From: JAJPJX01 sp964568355 | GTDB lineage: Bacteria; Acidobacteriota; Terriglobia; Bryobacterales; Bryobacteraceae | Length of the DNA: 6,510 nt | Reading direction: 5' to 3' | Assembly (NCBI GenBank): GCA_964568355.1 | Contig: CAZMRK010000775.1 | Coordinates: 1-6,510, forward strand | Part shown: positions 1-4,729 of the stretch, piece by piece | How the letters are laid out: each line of letters starts with the position of its first letter | How positions within the stretch are numbered: position 1 is the first letter of the stretch | Program-made: the position numbers and the translations under genes | Notes under the pieces: generated by a model | Seen by the model: the letters and a program-made list of their open reading frames with translations, nothing else | What the model was told of the DNA's origin: nothing | Database searches by the model: none

Positions 1-1412
1 GAATCGGTAGGCAGCTCCATTTCCATCGATAGCGTATGATCGGCCAGAAAGCCCGGATTCACCTGCTGCAGGTTCCAGAAGCTCTTGATGGTCAGCATGG
101 AGCAGATGAGCAGCACCAGCGCAAGCGCCACCTCGCCCACCACGAATGCCCGCCGCAGCGTTCTGTTCCCCGAAGAAGAACCGCGGCCTCCGTCTTTCAG
201 AGTGCGATTGACGTCCGTGCGGGCGGCCGCCAGGGCCGGAGCCAGGCCGAATCCCAATCCGGTCACCACGGCGACCACTCCGGTAAAGGCCAGAGCGCGC
301 AGATCCAGGGCGATCCGCGGACGCACGATTTCCGTCGCCGCCTCCGCCACCTTGATCGTCGCCGGCACCAGGTTCTGCAGCAGATCGACCCCCCACATCG
401 CCAGCAGCAGGCCGAACACACCGCCCAGCAGGGCCAGCACGGAGCTCTCCGTCAGGAACTGTCCCATCAGCCGCTTGCGCCCGGCGCCCAGGGCCGAACG
501 AATCGCAATCTCGCGCTGCCGTGCGGCGGCTCGCGCCAGCATCAGGTTGGCGAGATTGCTGCAGCCAATCAACAAAACCAGCGCAACCGCCGCCAGCAGC
601 ACCAGCAGTCCGGGACGCATGGATTCCACCATGGCTTCGTGCATCGGCAAGACCACTCCCGTCCAGCCCTTCATCGCCGGCACTTCCTCGGCGCGTTGAG
701 CGGTCAGGGCGGTGATCTCGGCGCTGGCCTGCTTCGCGCTCACACCTGGCTTCAGGCGTGCAAACACGGCGAAAACATGGTCCATCGGATGACGGCGCAT
801 GACATCCGCGTCCACCCAGGGGACCAGCGCGTCGGCCGCGAGTGGCGACCAGAAGTTTGCCGGAAGCACTCCGATCACCGTATAGGGCAGCCCATCGAGC
901 AGAATCCGCCGGCCGATAGCCTTCGCATCGCCGCCAAAGTACTTCAGCCAGATCGCATGAGAGATGATGCCGACGTGATCGTTCCAGCCTTCCTGCGGAG
1001 TGAAATCGCGGCCAAGCGCCACCTTCACCCCCAGGAAGGAAAGAAAGTTGTTCGATACCCGCAGCCCCGGGAGTTGCTGTGGCTCTCCGAACCCGGTAAT
1101 GGTTCCTGTACCGGCCTCGATCAACGTCAGGTCGGAAAACGAGCGGTTGCGCCGCCGGAACTCGACAAAATCCGGCCCGGAGGGGCCAATGCGGTTCCAT
1201 CCCTGTCCCCGGCTGCTCTCCCACACGATCGTCAACTGCTCGGGATGACGATAGGGAAGCGGCCGTAGCAGGACTGAGTTCACTACGCTGAAGATCGCCG
1301 TATTGGCCCCGATGCCCAGCGCAAGCGCCAGCACCGCCACCAGCGTGAAGCCCGGATTCTTTCGCAGAATCCGGAGCGTATAGCGACTGTCATCCAGCAA
1401 GTTGGCCATCAT
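1..1412 (-). CDS. ABC transporter permease, ADOP type (MacB/FtsX-like), N-terminal part, runs off left edge
   Basis: This is an inner-membrane permease of the acidobacterial duplicated orphan permease family, which resembles two MacB/FtsX permeases fused in tandem and lacks a fused ATPase. The frame is open and free of frameshifts for 470 residues. TM1 (about residues 21-44) follows the hallmark RKNPGF and contains LALGIGANTAIFSVVN, then LLRPLPY. A periplasmic MacB-type domain covers about 52-255. The first FtsX core follows: TM2 at about 268-290, the cytoplasmic coupling stretch with RQREIAIRSALGAGRKRL at about 298-315, then TM3 at about 320-346 and TM4 at about 371-395. A further TM at about 421-445 opens the second half. 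Full-length relatives are roughly 800-900 residues, so the C-terminal half lies outside the window. In-frame ATGs occur at 1433, 1418, 1412 and 1409; 1412 is preferred because GAGA lies six bases upstream. The substrate is unknown. No PadR-type regulator gene, often found near such permeases, is visible. Confidence 0.94.
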   Translation of the reverse strand, partial: MMANLLDDSRYTLRILRKNPGFTLVAVLALALGIGANTAIFSVVNSVLLRPLPYRHPEQLTIVWESSRGQGWNRIGPSGPDFVEFRRRNRSFSDLTLIEAGTGTITGFGEPQQLPGLRVSNNFLSFLGVKVALGRDFTPQEGWNDHVGIISHAIWLKYFGGDAKAIGRRILLDGLPYTVIGVLPANFWSPLAADALVPWVDADVMRRHPMDHVFAVFARLKPGVSAKQASAEITALTAQRAEEVPAMKGWTGVVLPMHEAMVESMRPGLLVLLAAVALVLLIGCSNLANLMLARAAARQREIAIRSALGAGRKRLMGQFLTESSVLALLGGVFGLLLAMWGVDLLQNLVPATIKVAEAATEIVRPRIALDLRALAFTGVVAVVTGLGFGLAPALAAARTDVNRTLKDGGRGSSSGNRTLRRAFVVGEVALALVLLICSMLTIKSFWNLQQVNPGFLADHTLSMEMELPTD

Positions 1413-1507
1413 CAGCATTCTCGGGCAAACCATATGCCATGCCTAACCGGTTGAAACAAAAAAGGTTGCCGCTGTCGTCGAAAACGCGGGTTGTCCGGTA
1501 TTGGGAA

Positions 1508-1532
1508 AGCCTCGTTCGTTAGCGAGCAGGCT
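1508..1532 (-). terminator. Hairpin over the small-ORF stop codon, possible weak terminator
   Basis: On the minus strand CTCGCT pairs with AACGAG (1526-1521 with 1516-1511) around the four-base loop AACG, with one G-T or A-C position depending on the strand. Outer AGC/GCT arms (1532-1530 and 1510-1508) extend the stem past a three-base bulge. The TAA stop of the 20-codon ORF lies at the loop. Only three T residues follow (GGCTTTCC), so this is a poor rho-independent terminator. It could instead be an attenuator or merely a stabilising 3' hairpin. The inverted repeat is visible; the function is inferred. Confidence 0.3.
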
Positions 1533-1581
1533 CCGGCACCTCGATCTCCGCCACATCCCCGTCCGCCCGCAGAACAGACAT
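1519..1581 (-). CDS. Candidate 20-residue small ORF with strong Shine-Dalgarno
   Basis: A closed ORF starts with ATG at 1581 and ends with TAA at 1519, encoding MSVLRADGDVAEIEVPEPAR. GAGGAG (1587-1592) sits five bases upstream of the ATG, nearly ideal spacing and the strongest ribosome binding site that I see in the window. An in-frame TGA lies just before that site, so the frame cannot be extended at its start. The peptide is acidic, has no membrane segment and has no family that I recognise. It lies between mbfA and the ABC permease gene on the same strand, about 106 bases before the permease start. It could be a leader peptide, a small protein or chance; length alone gives no support. Confidence 0.3.
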   Translation of the reverse strand: MSVLRADGDVAEIEVPEPAR

Positions 1582-1607
1582 CCCTTCTCCTCAACCCTTC
1601 CGTGCGC

Positions 1608-1662
1608 CGTAGCGTGCGCTTCAGCGCGCAGCGTCGACGCTCTCGTCGACGTCTCCCCTACG
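1608..1662. repeat. Nested stem-loop (REP-like) element at the 3' end of mbfA
   Basis: Outer arms CGTAG (1608-1612) and CTACG (1658-1662) are perfect inverted repeats enclosing two further hairpins. One is GTGCGC/GCGCGC around TTCA (1614-1629, with one G-T wobble). The other is an eight-base stem, CGTCGACG twice (1632-1639 and 1644-1651), around CTCT. The fold is a small three-way junction and its right arm overlaps the mbfA stop codon. It lacks a T-tract, so classical rho-independent termination is unlikely, although the structure could protect the mRNA end. The compact nested design recalls dispersed intergenic palindromic repeats, but copies elsewhere cannot be seen from this window. Confidence 0.5.
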
Positions 1663-2617
1663 AATTCCCGATCAAAACCCCTGCCAAAAACACCAGCACC
1701 CCGCCCACCACCACCTGCATGGCAGCGCTAAGCAGAGGCGTGTCCATAAAGCGATGCCGGATGTAGCTGATTACACCCAGCTCGACAGCCACCACGCCGA
1801 TCGCCACCGACATAGCCAGATGAAAGCCGCTAATCAGGAACGGCAGCGTGTGCCCGATGCCGCCCGCGGTCGTCATCAGCCCGCAGATCACTCCGCGCAC
1901 CCACGGCAAGCCGCGGCCGGTCAGCGAGCCATCGTCGGATAGTGCCTCGGCGAAGCCCATCGAAATGCCCGCGCCTACCGAGGCGGCCATCCCCACCAGG
2001 AACGCATCCCAGCTCTTGCCTGTGGCGCCGGCTGCCGCGAACACCGGTGCCAGCGTCGATACCGAACCGTCCATCAGCCCGGCCAGTCCCGGCTGCACGA
2101 TCCGCAGCACGAACAATCGCTGGCTGGTCGACTCCTCCTGCCGGCGCGCATCCGCCGTGACGTGCTTTTCTTCAAGCGATTCGGCGCTGGCGTAGTGCTG
2201 GCGTTCCACCTCGGCCAGATCGCCCAGCAGCTTGCGGATGGAAGCGTCCGAGACTCGCCGCAGCGCGCTCTCGTAGAAGCGGCGCGTCTCCAGTTCCATG
2301 ATCTCGGCCTGCTTGCGCACCGTGGCGATGCCCAGCGGGCGCGACAGCCAGACCGGCTTGCGCGTGATGAAGCCCTTCACATCGTGCCGGCGGATCAGCG
2401 GGATATGCTCCCCGAAGCGCTGTCGGAAAATCTCGATCAGCCGGCGCCGGTGATCGGACTCCTCCTCCTGCATTCCTTCGAACATTTTGGCGGTGGCAGG
2501 ATAGGACTCCCGAAGACCCTCCGCGAAATCCGCGTAAATCCGGCTGTCTTCTTCTTCCAGACCGATTGCCAGGGCCAGAATCTCCCGTTCCGTCAAGTCC
2601 TTGAAGTTCTTCGCCAT
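1658..2617 (-). CDS. mbfA: Membrane-bound ferritin / VIT1-family iron exporter (MbfA)
   Basis: The 319-residue protein joins an N-terminal ferritin-like (erythrin) domain to a C-terminal VIT1/CCC1 membrane domain. This is the layout of MbfA, which in Agrobacterium and Bradyrhizobium exports iron from the cytoplasm and protects against iron and peroxide stress. Candidate di-iron ligands are visible: Glu21/Glu22 in the first helix, E53-x-x-H56, Glu108/Glu110 near Tyr115, and E138-x-x-H141. The membrane domain begins near residue 168 and has about five hydrophobic segments, with QPGLAGLMDGSVS in the first, SMGFAEALSDDGSLTGRG after the second, and GGIGHTLPFLISG in the third. The length matches known MbfA proteins. 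The ATG at 2617 is chosen because AGGGA (2623-2627) lies five bases upstream and the family motif FKDLTEREILALA begins at once. It is divergent from the MFS gene. In alphaproteobacteria mbfA is under Irr control; I find no convincing Irr or Fur box here. Confidence 0.93.
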   Translation of the reverse strand: MAKNFKDLTEREILALAIGLEEEDSRIYADFAEGLRESYPATAKMFEGMQEEESDHRRRLIEIFRQRFGEHIPLIRRHDVKGFITRKPVWLSRPLGIATVRKQAEIMELETRRFYESALRRVSDASIRKLLGDLAEVERQHYASAESLEEKHVTADARRQEESTSQRLFVLRIVQPGLAGLMDGSVSTLAPVFAAAGATGKSWDAFLVGMAASVGAGISMGFAEALSDDGSLTGRGLPWVRGVICGLMTTAGGIGHTLPFLISGFHLAMSVAIGVVAVELGVISYIRHRFMDTPLLSAAMQVVVGGVLVFLAGVLIGNS

Positions 2618-2687
2618 GTTGATCCCTACAGTATGCAACCCCGCAGGATTTGACGCTGAATGCCCCGGTGCGCATCTAATAGAGATA
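2618..2687. promoter_or_regulatory. Divergent promoter region between mbfA and the MFS gene
   Basis: Both start codons lie within 70 bases of each other, so both promoters must be here or extend into the coding ends. On the plus strand TTGACG (2650-2655) and TCTAAT (2675-2680) each match the sigma-70 consensus at five of six positions, with a long 19-base spacer. On the minus strand a weak -10, CATACT (2635-2630), precedes mbfA without a good -35. A small inverted repeat ATCT-N5-AGAT (2674-2686) overlaps the plus-strand -10 and could be an operator, but it is short. No Fur-like palindrome was recognised. Confidence 0.45.
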
Positions 2688-4019
2688 GTGAGCTCGGAGA
2701 ACCCCTCGCCTTCGTCGCGCGTGCCTGCGACGCTTCGCGCGCTGAGGCACCGCAATTTTCAGCTATTTTTCGGCGGCCAGTTGATTTCCCTCATCGGCAC
2801 CTGGATGCAAAGCATTGCCGAAGCCTGGCTGGTCTACCGTCTCACCGGCTCTTCGGTCCTGCTCGGCACCATCAGCTTTGCCAACCAGATCCCCGTTTTC
2901 CTGGTGGCTCCTCTCGGCGGCATCGTAGCGGACCGCTGGAGCCGCCGCAAGATCGTCATCGGCACGCAGGCGGCCTCCATGCTGCTGGCGCTGACCCTGT
3001 CCCTGCTCACACTGACCGGCATGATCCGGGTCTGGCATCTGTTCGTGCTGACCGCCCTGTTGGGAGTGGTCAACTCGTTCGACATTCCCGCCCGGCAGGC
3101 CTTTTTGAGCGACATGGTGGGGCGCGAAGACCTGATGAACGCCATCGCGCTCAACTCCTCCATGTTCAACAGCGCCCGCATCGTCGGTCCGGCGGTGGCC
3201 GGACTCCTGGTGGCCAACATCGGCGAAGGCTGGTGTTTCTTCGCCAACGGCGTCAGCTATATCGCGGTCATCGCCGGCTTGCTCATGATGGACGTACGCC
3301 GGCACATTCCGGTCGGATCGAATGGCTCGATGATCGCCCACGTCGTCGAAGGTTTTCGCTTTGTCATACACAATCTCCCGATACACGCCCTGCTGATTCT
3401 GCTGGGCATTCTGAGCCTGACTGGGATGCCGTTCGCCGTCCTCATGCCCATCTTCGCCGACCAGATCCTCCATGGTGGCGCCAGAGGCCTGGGCCTCCTG
3501 ATGGGAGCCTCCGGCATCGGAGCTTTGTGCGGCGCGCTCACCCTGGCCACGCGCCAGAGCGTGCGCGGCCTCAGCCGCTGGGTAGCCATGTCCGCGGGGG
3601 CCTTCGGTGCGACCCTTGCCGTCTTTGCGCTCTCGCGCTCGTTCTGGTTCTCCTGCGCCGTGCTGATTCCGGTCGGCTTTGCCATGATGATCGAGATGGG
3701 GTCGTCCAACACCCTCATCCAGTCCATGTCGCCGGACCACCTGCGCGGCCGTGTGATGTCGGTCTACTCCATGATGTTTATGGGCATGTCCCCGATCGGA
3801 GCGCTACTCTCGGGTATCTGCGCCGAGAAATTCGGCGCCCCGCTCACCGTGGCCGCCGGCGGCGTCATCTGCATTGTGGCCGCCACCGTCTTCGGCCTCA
3901 ACCTGCCCGCGCTGCGAATCTCTGCGCGCCGGCTGATCGTGGCCCAGCAACTGGCAGGTGGCGATCCGCCGCAGGAGATCGTCACAGCCGGCATTCCGGT
4001 TCCTCCGGCCAAGGAGTGA
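2688..4019 (+). CDS. MFS transporter, MFS_3 / EntS-like efflux protein
   Basis: The 443-residue integral membrane protein belongs to the major facilitator superfamily, MFS_3 group, which includes the enterobactin exporter EntS and many drug-type exporters driven by proton exchange. The start RALRHRNFQLFFGGQLISLIGTWMQ, the motif-A loop GGIVADRWSRRK (about residues 77-88) between TM2 and TM3, and the conserved block from DIPARQAFLSDMV to RIVGPAVAG (about 132-172) are typical of the group. A second, weaker loop repeat DHLRGRVMSVYSM lies in the C-terminal half. About 10-12 hydrophobic segments are expected, and the length is normal. The GTG at 2688 is chosen because it places about 15 residues before the conserved ALRHRNF and follows a promoter-like sequence. 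A TTG at 2601 would overlap mbfA and add 29 residues unlike the family. The C-terminal tail from about 415 is hydrophilic. The substrate is unknown; a siderophore or metal-chelate role is only suggested by the mbfA neighbour. Confidence 0.92.
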   Translation: MSSENPSPSSRVPATLRALRHRNFQLFFGGQLISLIGTWMQSIAEAWLVYRLTGSSVLLGTISFANQIPVFLVAPLGGIVADRWSRRKIVIGTQAASMLLALTLSLLTLTGMIRVWHLFVLTALLGVVNSFDIPARQAFLSDMVGREDLMNAIALNSSMFNSARIVGPAVAGLLVANIGEGWCFFANGVSYIAVIAGLLMMDVRRHIPVGSNGSMIAHVVEGFRFVIHNLPIHALLILLGILSLTGMPFAVLMPIFADQILHGGARGLGLLMGASGIGALCGALTLATRQSVRGLSRWVAMSAGAFGATLAVFALSRSFWFSCAVLIPVGFAMMIEMGSSNTLIQSMSPDHLRGRVMSVYSMMFMGMSPIGALLSGICAEKFGAPLTVAAGGVICIVAATVFGLNLPALRISARRLIVAQQLAGGDPPQEIVTAGIPVPPAKE

Positions 4020-4020
4020 G

Positions 4021-4641
4021 TCAGTCCGTGGGCCGGCCGCGATAGGCTCCCTCGGCGGGAAACTGCGGATGCTGGCGAACCTGCCGGGCCTGCCACAGGT
4101 GCCTCCGTTCGTGCGCCAGGATCAAAGCAAACACCTGGCCGAGGCCCAGCCGGATCAGCCGCATGGCGGGGAACGGCAGCTTGATGCGCGCCAGGTCCAG
4201 GCCGTTGGCTTGCTGCACCCGCAGGATAAACTCGTCCTGGTAGTGCAGGAAGGTCGGCACCACCGCGCTGATGGGATTCCCGTTCGTCGGCAAAAACCTG
4301 CGCCCGGTACGGAACTTCCGCTTGGGCGGCGGCTCCATGCTGCGAACGATCTGCGAGCCGAGAAATCCGTATCGAAAGGGTCCCTGGCTGAATGGCCCGC
4401 TGGCGCGCGCCCGCTCGATCGTTTCTTCGAGCTGCCTCCGCCACATATCCCCGGCAATGTTCAGGTGCAGCAGGTTCTCGGAAATCGACCAGCGGGTCTC
4501 GTCCGGACGCCAGTTGAACTGCGATTCCGCCAGCCCCGAGGTCAACTCCCGCACCTCCTGCCGGATGCGCTCGAATTGGCGCCGATATTCGGCCAGCTCG
4601 GGAATCAGGTTCTCGCGATCGGACTCTGCTGGTGTAGACAC
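4021..4641 (-). CDS. DinB-family (DinB_2) four-helix metal-binding protein
   Basis: The 206-residue protein has the features of the DinB/YfiT superfamily, helical bundles that bind a divalent metal through three histidines; some members are thiol-dependent S-transferases, but most have no known substrate. Visible marks are FNWRPDETRWSISENLLHL, with candidate ligand His59, and the C-terminal helix ALILAHERRHLW, with H177-x3-H181 supplying the other two ligands. The full triad suggests a working metal site. No signal peptide or membrane segment is seen, so it should be cytoplasmic. GTG at 4641 is chosen because GGAG lies six bases upstream; another in-frame GTG at 4653 sits on the predicted transcription start, and an ATG at 4731 would run through the promoter. 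The stop codon is 1 bp from the MFS stop, in tail-to-tail orientation. It is divergent from the hydrolase gene. No partner or pathway is evident. Confidence 0.88.
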   Translation of the reverse strand: MSTPAESDRENLIPELAEYRRQFERIRQEVRELTSGLAESQFNWRPDETRWSISENLLHLNIAGDMWRRQLEETIERARASGPFSQGPFRYGFLGSQIVRSMEPPPKRKFRTGRRFLPTNGNPISAVVPTFLHYQDEFILRVQQANGLDLARIKLPFPAMRLIRLGLGQVFALILAHERRHLWQARQVRQHPQFPAEGAYRGRPTD

Positions 4642-4652
4642 GGCTTGCTCCA

Positions 4653-4689
4653 CTCCACCTTTATAACCAACCGGCGCCGCCTCTGTCAC
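4653..4689 (-). promoter_or_regulatory. Promoter of the DinB-family gene
   Basis: On the minus strand GTGACA (4689-4684) and TATAAA (4665-4660) each match the sigma-70 consensus at five of six positions, with an 18-base spacer. This is the best promoter match in the window. Transcription would begin near 4653, giving a 5' leader of about 12 bases that still contains the GGAG before the GTG at 4641. The sequence match is direct; activity is inferred. Confidence 0.55.
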
Positions 4690-4696
4690 CCGTGCC

Positions 4697-4718
4697 CTCC
4701 GCCCGGACGGAGTACACT
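4697..4718 (+). promoter_or_regulatory. Weak -10 and inverted repeat upstream of the hydrolase gene
   Basis: TACACT (4713-4718) is a four-of-six match to a -10 box, 11 bases before the ATG at 4730, but no good -35 is found. Directly before it CTCCG (4697-4701) and CGGAG (4708-4712) form a five-base inverted repeat with a six-base spacer, a possible operator. Both elements are weak. No Shine-Dalgarno sequence is seen close to the ATG. Confidence 0.25.
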
Positions 4719-4729
4719 GGGCTTCTGCC

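Larger units (their letters stand above)
1413..1657. other. Spacer between mbfA and the ABC permease gene
   Basis: These 245 bases separate two genes of the same strand and hold no conserved protein that I recognise. They contain a 20-codon small ORF with a strong ribosome binding site, a hairpin over its stop codon, and most of a nested stem-loop element that starts at the mbfA stop codon. A weak promoter for the permease could be TTGTTT (minus strand, 1454-1459) with CATATG (1431-1436) at 17-base spacing, but the -10 matches the consensus at only three of six positions. Longer frames through this region have no family features and contradict one another. Confidence 0.6.

Noticed and set aside
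36..1268. Long plus-strand frame of about 410 codons opposite the ABC permease
   Set aside because: It is antisense to a frame with unmistakable ADOP permease motifs throughout, is rich in His, Gln and Arg with low complexity, and resembles no family. GC-rich codon use creates such open antisense frames.
1458..1463. Run of six T on the minus strand as a rho-independent terminator upstream of the permease gene
   Set aside because: No stable GC-rich stem ends directly before the T run, so the second half of the terminator signature is missing.
1412..1594. Minus-strand frame of about 60 codons, and plus-strand frames at 1491-1766, in the spacer
   Set aside because: They have no good start signal or recognisable motif and overlap structured sequence. 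The only frame in the spacer with a strong ribosome binding site is the 20-codon one.
2601..2687. TTG start for the MFS gene, 29 codons upstream
   Set aside because: It would overlap the mbfA coding region and add a non-conserved tail; the GTG at 2688 fits the family start and the promoter-like sequence.
2618..2687. Irr or Fur box in the mbfA promoter
   Set aside because: No sequence with the expected length and symmetry was found; the only inverted repeat has four-base arms.
2660..4045. Plus-strand frame of about 461 codons overlapping the MFS gene in another phase, and a minus-strand frame at 2763-3740
   Set aside because: Both are Arg/Pro/His- or charge-rich shadows of the MFS gene and lack the hydrophobic segments or motifs of any family.
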